DNA of 64,000 nucleotides from Ignavibacteriaceae bacterium (GTDB lineage Bacteria > Bacteroidota > Ignavibacteria > Ignavibacteriales > Ignavibacteriaceae): the NCBI GenBank assembly GCA_023231105.1, contig JALNWB010000001.1:1-64000 (forward strand), given 5' to 3'. The first letter of the stretch is position 1; the number at the start of each line of letters is the position of its first letter. A program made the position numbers and the translations under genes. Below are positions 7,505-14,878 of the stretch, piece by piece. The notes under the pieces are model-generated. The model was not told the origin of the DNA and searched no databases. It saw nothing but the letters and a program-made list of their open reading frames with translations.

Positions 7505-7957
7505 ATGAGCGGACTAATATCAATTTTCGATACGATCCCGCACGGAATTTCCTTTGCTACAATAGCGAGGGAAGATAGACCGAATGGACGGGTTCCGGTA
7601 AATAGTTTTACCAGAATATTTGTTGAGAACAAGCGTGAACGTTACACCCCAAAATCTGAAATGGTATTGCAAAGATTTTGCAAAAATTTAAAAGATGAGA
7701 TTGACGGATTAACTTTTCAAAAACGGGTAGAAAAGAACGATCCATTTTTACCGGCGCAAGAAGTGAGGGAAGAACTTTCACACAAATTATGCGTAAGTGA
7801 ACAAGCGTTACGCGCATGGTGGAATCCTTGCGATAAGAGCGGTAACAAAATGGGCATTGGTGATCTGATAGCTTATACCGATAAAATGAAATCAACTTTT
7901 TTAATTGAAGCATTATTGAATGATATAAGAGGATTGGTCCATGCCGGAAGTTGTTAA
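7505..7957 (+). CDS. Hypothetical early protein
   Basis: 150 residues. The ATG at 7505 was chosen because AGGAG lies 7 nt upstream; an upstream in-frame ATG at 7469 lacks an RBS. Residues 45-110 include an HTH-like stretch (LSHKLCVSEQALRAWW), suggesting DNA binding. No family is recognised. It overlaps the next gene by 17 nt. Confidence 0.6.
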   Translation: MSGLISIFDTIPHGISFATIAREDRPNGRVPVNSFTRIFVENKRERYTPKSEMVLQRFCKNLKDEIDGLTFQKRVEKNDPFLPAQEVREELSHKLCVSEQALRAWWNPCDKSGNKMGIGDLIAYTDKMKSTFLIEALLNDIRGLVHAGSC

Positions 7958-8273
7958 AGAAGACAAGCGTAAGAAAAAGCCAACGGTGTTGGAAGGCGGA
8001 AATCGCGTTGCGGTCTCCGAGTTGGAAGCTGCGCAAATAATGGGCTTAAAAGAAAGCGATACATTCCGGGAAAAATTTGTACCGGAACATATTCAGCCAA
8101 GTTATTTCCCGGATAGCAAAAGACCATCATATAATATTTTTGAAGTTTTAGGGTTGTTCGGCAAAACGAAAAAAAAGGAGGAACAGCCACGGCAGATAGT
8201 GGATGTTGCATTTATAGAAAGAGTAAGGAAAATGGCACAGAAAACAATTAGGAATTCCGCCTCAGGCGGATAA
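7941..8273 (+). CDS. Hypothetical basic protein
   Basis: 110 residues, Lys-rich at the N terminus, with an HTH-like segment at 25-45 (AVSELEAAQIMGLKESDTF) that resembles excisionase/MerR-type recognition helices. Its last codons (NSASGG) are encoded by the TCCGCC-N3-GGCGGA repeat, so the stop codon comes from repeat DNA. Function unknown. Confidence 0.5.
   Translation: MPEVVKEDKRKKKPTVLEGGNRVAVSELEAAQIMGLKESDTFREKFVPEHIQPSYFPDSKRPSYNIFEVLGLFGKTKKKEEQPRQIVDVAFIERVRKMAQKTIRNSASGG
8256..8270. repeat. TCCGCC-N3-GGCGGA hairpin repeat
   Basis: Loop TCA. It overlaps the 3' end of the preceding gene and is flanked by AATTAGGAA and AATAAG. Confidence 0.7.
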
Positions 8274-8306
8274 ATAAGAAATTTAAATTCAAAGGAGTTC
8301 AAACAA

Positions 8307-8660
8307 ATGGAAAAAGTTCACATAAATAACGGCAGCAATAAACCGATTTGCGGCGCTGAGGATTTACGATTAACGGGTGTAAAGGAATGTACGTCTTGTT
8401 TGGAGTGCCAAAAATTACGCGCTAGTGCAATGACAAAACTTAGAACACTCCGCAGACTTGAAGCAGATAGAAAGATAGTACGTGACTATCTCTACGGGAA
8501 GGACAGCAAAAATTTAAGCGATGAAGACCGAGAATCTTACAAAATCCGTTTAGACGAGATTGAGGAAGAATCGAAAAAAAATCATCCACAATCAAATAAC
8601 GAGGCATATCTAATGAGCGAGTTAAGTGTGCCGATAACCGCAGAGGTAGAACATGTCTAA
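8307..8660 (+). CDS. Small Cys-rich hypothetical protein
   Basis: 117 residues. The N-terminal 35 residues hold Cys15, Cys28, Cys31 and Cys34 (KPICGAE, KECTSCLECQ), a likely zinc site; the remainder is charged and helical (LRRLEADRKIVRDYLYG). A good RBS (AAAGGAG) precedes it. It overlaps the annealing-protein candidate by 8 nt, so the two are probably co-translated. Confidence 0.6.
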   Translation: MEKVHINNGSNKPICGAEDLRLTGVKECTSCLECQKLRASAMTKLRTLRRLEADRKIVRDYLYGKDSKNLSDEDRESYKIRLDEIEEESKKNHPQSNNEAYLMSELSVPITAEVEHV

Positions 8661-9762
8661 TACAGCAACAATCGAAAAATCAAAAACAGAAGCGAACGAG
8701 AATAATTTACCACTTGTTCAGGATAACAGTTCACTTTCCACTTTTCTTCGTAAAGTTGAAAGAATAATGATCCCCTTGGTGCCGGAGATGTTGAATTTTG
8801 TAAAACCGGAATTGAAACTTGGTTTTGAAAAGATCAATGTAATAAAGGAGAGAGATGCATATTACGTTCAAGGGGGTTACGCGCTAAAATTAACAAAGCT
8901 TAATGAAATAGCAGTAGCAGCCGGTATTCAAATTTCTTGCGGAAGAAATCCCGAAAAATTTTATGATGATGCGGGAAGGATTACAAATGTTAAACATTAT
9001 GTGCAGTGGACCTACCGGAACATTGACGGATCAACGAAGCGGGGAGAAATCAGCGGAGAATACAACTACGCCGAAGATATCCAAAAGTTTACAGCCAAAG
9101 AAGATAAGCTTGACGACAAAGGAAAAGTAAAACTTCCAAAAGGGGAAATTGATTGGAATTCAGTTAACCAGCGCCGGGCAAAAGCGGGACAACTTGCTGA
9201 AAGTAATGCCATTTACAGAGCGATAAATAAAGCATTACCAAAATTACGAGGAACATACACAGCCGAGGAACTTAAGAAACCGTTCCTTGTACCTTGTGTA
9301 ATTGAAGATATTGCGGATATTTTGGCAAAACATCCCGAGCTGGAGAATGAATATCTTAGAAAGAAATTAGGGCTTGCCGGTATGCTGTATGCAGATCCGC
9401 AGCAAGTTGAAAAAGTAAAGAATGAATTTAGAACATCAACTCCGGCTCCAATGTTTGAAGAAAAGCCGAAAGCGGAAAAGATTGAGGATGCAAAAGTGAT
9501 AGAAGAAAAGCCGAAGGCAGCGGAAAGAAAGGTTGAAGACCCGGACGAAAAACTTTTCCCTCCCGGAATGGTTGATAAGAATGAGCGGGCGAAGTTTTAC
9601 GCGGAGCAGTTCAAAGATTCGCCGCAAGAAGAAAGAACGAAAGTAATTAATGATTTGATTGCAAAGAAAAAGTTTGAGCGGAAAAACAAAGCAACGAGCA
9701 TCGATACTTACTCCGTAGCAAAGCAGATTGAGTTTATAGAAATGCTTTGGAAACTCCCATAA
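8653..9762 (+). CDS. Candidate single-strand annealing protein
   Basis: 369 residues. The core (about 35-240) has features I associate with phage Rad52/RecT-like annealing proteins: a segment LNEIAVAAGIQIS near the N terminus, a central beta region with WTYRNIDGSTKRGEISGEY, then a helix rich in Ala and Arg (RAKAGQLAESNAIYRAIN) followed by TAEELKKPFLVP. A low-complexity acidic linker (265-310) leads to a short C-terminal domain. It sits in a recombination cluster with SbcC/D-like genes. The family assignment is tentative. Confidence 0.5.
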   Translation: MSNTATIEKSKTEANENNLPLVQDNSSLSTFLRKVERIMIPLVPEMLNFVKPELKLGFEKINVIKERDAYYVQGGYALKLTKLNEIAVAAGIQISCGRNPEKFYDDAGRITNVKHYVQWTYRNIDGSTKRGEISGEYNYAEDIQKFTAKEDKLDDKGKVKLPKGEIDWNSVNQRRAKAGQLAESNAIYRAINKALPKLRGTYTAEELKKPFLVPCVIEDIADILAKHPELENEYLRKKLGLAGMLYADPQQVEKVKNEFRTSTPAPMFEEKPKAEKIEDAKVIEEKPKAAERKVEDPDEKLFPPGMVDKNERAKFYAEQFKDSPQEERTKVINDLIAKKKFERKNKATSIDTYSVAKQIEFIEMLWKLP

Positions 9763-9775
9763 TTAGGAATTAGGA

Positions 9776-9922
9776 ATGAAGTGCACGGTATGCAATAGAG
9801 AATTAAAGAATCCTAAAAGCGTAGAAAAGGGAATTGGTCCGGTGTGCGAAGGCAAAGCGAACGGCAAAAAAGTTAGAGCGAAAAAAGCAAAAAAAGATAA
9901 ACAGCAATTGGAAATGTTTTAA
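9776..9922 (+). CDS. Small zinc-ribbon protein, DUF6011-like
   Basis: 48 residues, missed by length cut-offs. The pattern Cys3-x2-Cys6 ... PKSVEKGIGPVC fits the DUF6011 family, whose members carry CxxCGRxL-(n)-GxGPxC. It ends in QQLEMF, which resembles a beta-clamp-binding peptide (QLxLF). The start sits in an ATTAGGAATTAGGA spacer without a clear RBS; the stop is followed at once by AAAGGAG of the next gene. Confidence 0.7.
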   Translation: MKCTVCNRELKNPKSVEKGIGPVCEGKANGKKVRAKKAKKDKQQLEMF

Positions 9923-9934
9923 AAGGAGTTCAAA

Positions 9935-10339
9935 TTGATTAAAAAGGAAAAATCATATCCGCAAAATGTTTTAGCGTTGGTTGATAAGGTCATGGGAGAT
10001 ATTCAAAGAAATCTTGGTGAATTTAATACTTGCTCTTTAACCGCCGATAGCATTTTGCAATTTTGCATTAAACTATTAATGAAAGACCCAATCTTTGAAC
10101 GTGAACACTTCGATGTAACAGCAGCAGAAGATGGAGACGAAATAAAACTTACACCTTTGAATCTATATAGCCTTTTGTGGTTAAATCACATTAGGGTCAC
10201 TTACAAAGAAATCGAAGGGAAAAACGAATTCGAAACAATTATTGGGAAATTCTCAATTAGGAATAGACAAGCGTTATTTGTCCCAATAAAACCATTAGAA
10301 ATGGTTCATATTAAGTTAACCATCGAGGACAAACAATGA
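9935..10339 (+). CDS. Hypothetical protein
   Basis: 134 residues with a TTG start 6 nt after AAAGGAG. Mixed alpha/beta, no motif recognised (NLYSLLWLNHIRVTYKEI; FSIRNRQALFVPIKPLEMVH). It ends with ATGA coupling to the SbcD-like gene, so it may serve the recombination complex. Confidence 0.55.
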   Translation: MIKKEKSYPQNVLALVDKVMGDIQRNLGEFNTCSLTADSILQFCIKLLMKDPIFEREHFDVTAAEDGDEIKLTPLNLYSLLWLNHIRVTYKEIEGKNEFETIIGKFSIRNRQALFVPIKPLEMVHIKLTIEDKQ

Positions 10340-11598
10340 AAAATCAACTTATAGGTTTATTTACCGCCGATTGGCACCTCGATAAAGACCCGAAACGAAA
10401 AAGGAAAGCTTGTGAATCGCTTGATCAGATAGTGGATTATGTGAAAAATAATCATGTCGATTACATAGTGCACGGCGGAGATTTTTGGGAAACAAAACAA
10501 AGTTTTGGTGAAAACAGCGGTGTTGAATATGGCTTTGAGTATCTACAAGAATTAGCCAAACATGTTAAAGCGATTGTTATAAATAAAGGTAATAACAACC
10601 ACGATTACCCTCAAAGTATTAGCCTTCTTGCAAGATTAGGAGAAAATATTTTTGCATACGAATATCCGATTTCGCTTGCGTTGTACGACCATGTTGATAA
10701 GATACTTGGTGTTGATATTTTGCGCGAAAGTGAAGAAGAAACCGTTTACGCAGAAGAGCCGGAATTTATTGTAAACCTTATGCCTTATCCGACAAAAGGA
10801 ATGATAGTTAGGGATATGAGCATTGACGATAATAATAAAGAGTTTGGAGAAGTGTTTGACGGACTAATGGATATGTTCGGTATAACGAACGAGAGGTACA
10901 AGTGTCCGAAAGCATTTAGTTTTCACGGCAATGTAAGAGGAAGCAGATTAAGCACTGGACAGCCTTTAACCGGGCAAGACATAATCATTTCCCCTCTGTC
11001 ATTGCGAAAAGCTAAGGCAGATGTTTACGCATTTGGGCACATACATAATTGGCAGGAGTTTGCACCGGATATGTTTTACACAAGCAGTCTTTACAATTGC
11101 AATTTTGGTGAGACGGAACAGAAATATTTTATTGTTAGTAAGTTCAATCAGACGGATGAAGGGGTAACAGTTTCATCCGAGAAAATAAAGTTTAAGACTG
11201 TCCGGCCAATGGTGAATGTAACGGCGGAATTCATTAACGGCGAATTTGTGATCAACCAGGAAGTGCCGGAGAACGCTGAGGTAAAGATAAAGTATAAGAT
11301 TGAAGAAGATTTGCAAGATCAAGTTACCACAGCAAAAAAGGAAGAGTTAAAGGCAAGGTTTGGAGCGGATGCCATTCTTGAGGCTGATATTGTTCCTGTG
11401 CAGAGAGAAAGCCGCAGCGTAAAAATAATGGAGGCAAAAAATTTAGCTGAAGAATTTACCGAGTATTGCACCATTACCGGAAGAGATGAAGTGTTTAAGG
11501 TAAACGGCGATGCAAAAACACTTAAACGCAGTTATCGTGAAAAGATTGAGTTGATTGAGCAAGGCACACCGCCGGTAGAAGTGCCGGAAGAGTTGTAG
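10336..11598 (+). CDS. sbcD: SbcD/Mre11-like DNA exonuclease subunit
   Basis: 420 residues. Metallophosphoesterase motifs occur in order: ADWHL (Asp12, His14), HGGDF (Asp49), GNNNHD (His89, Asp90), a His in FSFHGN, and GHIHNW near 233. This is the nuclease half of the SbcCD/Mre11-Rad50 complex, which processes double-strand ends and hairpins, with two metal ions at the active site. The matching ATPase is 3.3 kb downstream with a helicase between. It resembles T4 gp47-type recombination functions. Confidence 0.9.
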   Translation: MKNQLIGLFTADWHLDKDPKRKRKACESLDQIVDYVKNNHVDYIVHGGDFWETKQSFGENSGVEYGFEYLQELAKHVKAIVINKGNNNHDYPQSISLLARLGENIFAYEYPISLALYDHVDKILGVDILRESEEETVYAEEPEFIVNLMPYPTKGMIVRDMSIDDNNKEFGEVFDGLMDMFGITNERYKCPKAFSFHGNVRGSRLSTGQPLTGQDIIISPLSLRKAKADVYAFGHIHNWQEFAPDMFYTSSLYNCNFGETEQKYFIVSKFNQTDEGVTVSSEKIKFKTVRPMVNVTAEFINGEFVINQEVPENAEVKIKYKIEEDLQDQVTTAKKEELKARFGADAILEADIVPVQRESRSVKIMEAKNLAEEFTEYCTITGRDEVFKVNGDAKTLKRSYREKIELIEQGTPPVEVPEEL

Positions 11599-11619
11599 AA
11601 TAATTGAAAGTAAAAAGTA

Positions 11620-11649
11620 TCCGCCAGAGGCGGATCAGCCTTCGGCTGA
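11620..11649. repeat. TCCGCC-N3-GGCGGA repeat followed by a second hairpin
   Basis: TCCGCCAGAGGCGGA (11620-11634) is followed directly by TCAGCCTTCGGCTGA (11635-11649), two 6-bp stems in tandem. No T-run follows, so it is more likely a spacer repeat than a terminator. Confidence 0.6.
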
Positions 11650-11664
11650 GAAAGGATTAAAAAT

Positions 11665-11979
11665 ATGAACTTTACTTTAAAGCAAAGAGCCAATTTTAAA
11701 AAAATGGTAAAAGCGAGGATGAGTTTAAGTAAAACCGATAATAAAAAATTGGTTTGGATGTTGCTGCAAACAGCTTTTTGGAATGAAAAGATAGAACCTC
11801 TTTCTGAAGAAGAATACATAATAGAAGAAATGAGTGACAGGCTGTTCCCGGAGTTTGACGGTGAAAAAGTTCTTCTTACAGATTACGGTTGGGCCACTCC
11901 CGAAGGTGAGATAAGATACCTTGCTGAAGGCGAAAAGAAAACAGTGGGAGAAATATTATTTGCAGAAATTGAGGTATAA
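11665..11979 (+). CDS. Hypothetical protein
   Basis: 104 residues. Basic N-terminal half (LKQRANFKKMVKARMSLSK) and acidic C-terminal half (LTDYGWATPEGEIRYLAEGE). Not recognised. It lies between the SbcD-like and helicase genes in the same direction. Confidence 0.55.
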   Translation: MNFTLKQRANFKKMVKARMSLSKTDNKKLVWMLLQTAFWNEKIEPLSEEEYIIEEMSDRLFPEFDGEKVLLTDYGWATPEGEIRYLAEGEKKTVGEILFAEIEV

Positions 11980-12044
11980 CGGCGTGGCGTTTCATTTGCT
12001 GAGCGTCATTGTAAGAAATATTATTTATTAAAAAGAGGTTATTT

Positions 12045-12392
12045 ATGGAAAGCAATTCAAAAGAAGTATTAGACCAACTTACCGAATATTACAAAAGTGA
12101 TGAAGTCCAAAATTCTTTACAAAACCAAAATTTGACCGAAGAGAAGCGAGGTCAAATGGAAACGCAAGTTAGGCGGAATTTACCGGTATTGGGCTATTCC
12201 CCTTTAACTGAGCGTATTTATCTTGGGAGAGTGAATAAGAAAAGACCGAATGAATGGAGCGGAGAAAAACGAGATATGACAAGCAATTTTATACAGGTAT
12301 TATTACAGAAATTTGAACCAGGGACAGAGAGCCAAATTACAGTTGGCGGTAAACCAAAATATACAATCACTGTTAGGGAAATTTCCGCCTAA
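12045..12392 (+). CDS. Hypothetical protein
   Basis: 115 residues after AAAAAGAGG. Helical N-terminal half and a beta-rich end (ESQITVGGKPKYTITVREI). No known motif. It is followed by a short ORF and then the next early gene. Confidence 0.5.
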   Translation: MESNSKEVLDQLTEYYKSDEVQNSLQNQNLTEEKRGQMETQVRRNLPVLGYSPLTERIYLGRVNKKRPNEWSGEKRDMTSNFIQVLLQKFEPGTESQITVGGKPKYTITVREISA

Positions 12393-12421
12393 CTACCAAC
12401 TAAGCCGCAAGGAGAAAAAGA

Positions 12422-12523
12422 TTGGAATTTACAGATGCAATAATGAAGCTAAGAAACCAAAAAGATGAGGATAGTTTTAGAAAATTAGTGGACAAAGATT
12501 ACAAAGAAAATTTTATGAAATGA
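12422..12523 (+). CDS. Possible 33-residue small protein
   Basis: TTG start 7 nt after AAGGAG (12409-12414), giving a charged helical peptide (EFTDAIMKLRNQKDEDSFR). It partly fills an otherwise gene-free gap. Supported only by the RBS and open frame. Confidence 0.35.
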   Translation: MEFTDAIMKLRNQKDEDSFRKLVDKDYKENFMK

Positions 12524-12601
12524 TAGGCACAAGTCGGTTTAACGTATCGAGCGTAAACGGCAAAAATTGAGAAAGAAATAACAATAATTATAGGAGATAA
12601 A

Positions 12602-13093
12602 ATGTTAGAAAAATTAAAAGCATTAAAAGCAGTTATTGAACTAACTGAAAGCAAAGTTGGATTAGAAACGGTAAAAGAATTAATTATGGAAATTGAAAAC
12701 CGTCCAATTGAGCAGCAAGTTAGTCGTGAAGTTGGCGGACGAGAAAAGAATATTGTTAAAGATATTGCAACGATTATTAATCAACACAGCCGAGAAAATG
12801 CAAGCAACACACCAGATTTTATTCTTGCAGAATATTTAGAACGTTGCCTAATAACATTTGAAATGGCAAGTAACGCAAGAGAAAAATGGTATGGTAAAAA
12901 ATTGAGTATTGGTGGAACTGATAGCAATTTCCCGGAAGAAGGGATTCTTAAAGATATTATTTTCATGATACGATCTGAATTTTTGCTAAATACACAAAAT
13001 TATCCCAAAGAATATCATTCAATGGTTGATTCAAAAATCAAAAGATTAATCAAACAAATTAACGAAAAGTACAAAAGTAATTTTCCGGAATAA
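12602..13093 (+). CDS. Conserved hypothetical protein (INQxSxENxSNTPDFxLA type)
   Basis: 163 residues. Residues 55-105 hold a block I recognise as common in phage and bacterial hypothetical proteins (TIINQHSRENASNTPDFILA ... REKWYG), of unknown function. The N-terminal part is helical. It lies just upstream of the helicase and uses ATAGGAG as RBS. Confidence 0.65.
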   Translation: MLEKLKALKAVIELTESKVGLETVKELIMEIENRPIEQQVSREVGGREKNIVKDIATIINQHSRENASNTPDFILAEYLERCLITFEMASNAREKWYGKKLSIGGTDSNFPEEGILKDIIFMIRSEFLLNTQNYPKEYHSMVDSKIKRLIKQINEKYKSNFPE

Positions 13094-13097
13094 CTAA

Positions 13098-14720
13098 ATG
13101 CCAAGATCATTAATCCCTTGGGAACATCCGCTGCGGGATTGGCAGCAGGACGCCAACGAAATAGTAATACGAAAAGTGAAAGCCAAAGAGCAGGATGCTC
13201 TGCTTGTTGCAACACCGGCATCCGGTAAAACACGAACGGCTTTGCGGTTTGCACATAAACTTTACTTCATGCACTACATAAAAAGAATTGTTGCGGTAGT
13301 TCCAACAGAGCATTTAAAAAAGCAGTGGGCGGAAGACGCGCATCTTTACGGGATTGATCTTGACCCGATGGTGGAGAACCGTATCGGAAAAGAAGGAAGT
13401 GACTACCACGGAGTTGTGCTTACTTACGCACAGCTTGGTATGGACGCGGATATTCATAAACACTTTACGGATAGCACAAGCACCTTAGTAATTCTTGACG
13501 AAATCCATCATGCGGGAGAAAGTAAAACTTGGGGAGATGCACTAAGAACAGCTTTTGAGAATGCTTTTTTTAGATTAGCGTTAAGCGGAACGCCATTCCG
13601 GAGAGACAACAATCCTATCCCTTTTGTAAAATATGTAAATGATGTTAGTGTTTCGGACTATGTTTATTCTTATCAGCAAGCAGTTGAGGATAATGTTTGC
13701 CGGGCGATATACTTTCCAGCTTACGATGGAATTATGGAATGGCAGACGGATGGAGTGACTTACCGGCATAATTTTGAGGAACAGATCAGTCAGGCAAGAG
13801 AGAGCGAAAGATTAAGAACTGCATTAGATCCGAACGGCGAATTTATGAAGCAATTTTTTCTTGACGCAGATAAAAAACTAAATGAGATAAGGCGAAGCAA
13901 TCACCCGGACGCGGGAGGATTAGTATTAGCGATCGATCAAGAGCATGCGGCAAGAATTAAGAAGATGATCTTTGAGCTTATCGGAGAATCTACAACTATT
14001 GCGGTTAGTGATGACAAGAACGCGAGCAAACATATTAAGGAATACAAACGAAGAAAAGATAAATGGTTGATAAGCGTTAAGATGGTAAGTGAGGGTGTTG
14101 ATATTCCCAGGCTAAGAGTTGGTGTGTATGCGACAAATGTAGAGAGCGAATTATTCTTCAGGCAGGTTACGGGAAGGTTTATAAGAGTATTGGCACATCT
14201 TAAAAGTCAGGATGCGTATTTGTACATCCCTAAGCGGCACGAGCTGGTAAGATTTGCAAGAGAGATTGAACAGGAAAGAGACCATGCGCTGAATACCGCA
14301 AAAGAAAAATGTGATAAAGATTTGTTCGGGAAGGAAATTGAACCGAGAGAGAAGGAGCAAAAGGATTTCAAAGTAATTTCGGCAGAAGTAACCGGCACGA
14401 TGGAAATAAAAACAAATTTTACAGATAAGATCTCCACAATGTTTGGTTTACCTAAAGCAAAAGCCGCACAGATAGCACAGAGTATAGTACAGCAGCCAAC
14501 ACAAGCAGAGATACCGGTATTTGAGAAGATAAAGACACTTAGGAAAGAGATAAACGATTTAGCTATGGTTTATGCCAAGAATCGCGGCAATGGCTCCGTA
14601 GATTGGCAATTAGGGCATAAGGATTGGATTAAGTTGGGTGGACGAAGCATTGAACTTGAAACTATGCCCGAACTAATGAGACGGCGAAGATGGTTACAAA
14701 ATAATTTGCAGAAAAGTTAA
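13098..14720 (+). CDS. Superfamily 2 DEAD/DEAH-box helicase
   Basis: 540 residues. Motif I ATPASGKT (39-46); motif II LDEIHH near 135; motif III LSGTPFR; motifs V and VI VSEGVDIPRLRVGV and RQVTGRFIRV. This places it with UvsW/ResIII-type ATP-dependent helicases. The 460-540 tail is probably for DNA or partner binding. Encoded between SbcD- and SbcC-like genes, it probably works in branch migration or end processing, as UvsW does in T4. Its stop codon overlaps the motif at 14717. Confidence 0.88.
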   Translation: MPRSLIPWEHPLRDWQQDANEIVIRKVKAKEQDALLVATPASGKTRTALRFAHKLYFMHYIKRIVAVVPTEHLKKQWAEDAHLYGIDLDPMVENRIGKEGSDYHGVVLTYAQLGMDADIHKHFTDSTSTLVILDEIHHAGESKTWGDALRTAFENAFFRLALSGTPFRRDNNPIPFVKYVNDVSVSDYVYSYQQAVEDNVCRAIYFPAYDGIMEWQTDGVTYRHNFEEQISQARESERLRTALDPNGEFMKQFFLDADKKLNEIRRSNHPDAGGLVLAIDQEHAARIKKMIFELIGESTTIAVSDDKNASKHIKEYKRRKDKWLISVKMVSEGVDIPRLRVGVYATNVESELFFRQVTGRFIRVLAHLKSQDAYLYIPKRHELVRFAREIEQERDHALNTAKEKCDKDLFGKEIEPREKEQKDFKVISAEVTGTMEIKTNFTDKISTMFGLPKAKAAQIAQSIVQQPTQAEIPVFEKIKTLRKEINDLAMVYAKNRGNGSVDWQLGHKDWIKLGGRSIELETMPELMRRRRWLQNNLQKS

Positions 14721-14746
14721 TACATGTATTGTTTTATAAAATAACA
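14717..14746 (+). promoter_or_regulatory. Bipartite motif (TTAATACATG, then ATAACA)
   Basis: TTAATACATG (14717-14726) includes the helicase stop codon; ATAACA follows at 14741-14746 with the standard gap. It leads into a 130-nt leader carrying a strong hairpin before the SbcC-like gene. Confidence 0.6.
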
Positions 14747-14792
14747 TTTTTTAAGTTTGAGATACAGATTGAGCAAAATAAAAATTTTTCCC

Positions 14793-14851
14793 AACGGCAG
14801 TTTGACTTCCCTCGCATTAAAGCTCAATCTCTTAATGTGCAAACTGCCGTT
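14793..14851 (+). promoter_or_regulatory. Leader stem-loop, possible attenuator
   Basis: AACGGCAGTTTG (14793-14804) pairs perfectly over 12 bp with CAAACTGCCGTT (14840-14851). Inside, CATTAA and TTAATG can add a second stem. CTATTTTTATTTC follows, so the structure resembles an intrinsic terminator lying between the promoter-like motif and the SbcC-like start at 14879. Confidence 0.6.
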
Positions 14852-14878
14852 CTATTTTTATTTCAAAGGAGTTCTAAG

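Noticed and set aside
14729..14878. N-terminal extension of the SbcC-like protein
   Set aside because: It would run through the leader hairpin, lacks an RBS and does not resemble the family; the ATG at 14879 has AAAGGAG and begins the conserved domain.
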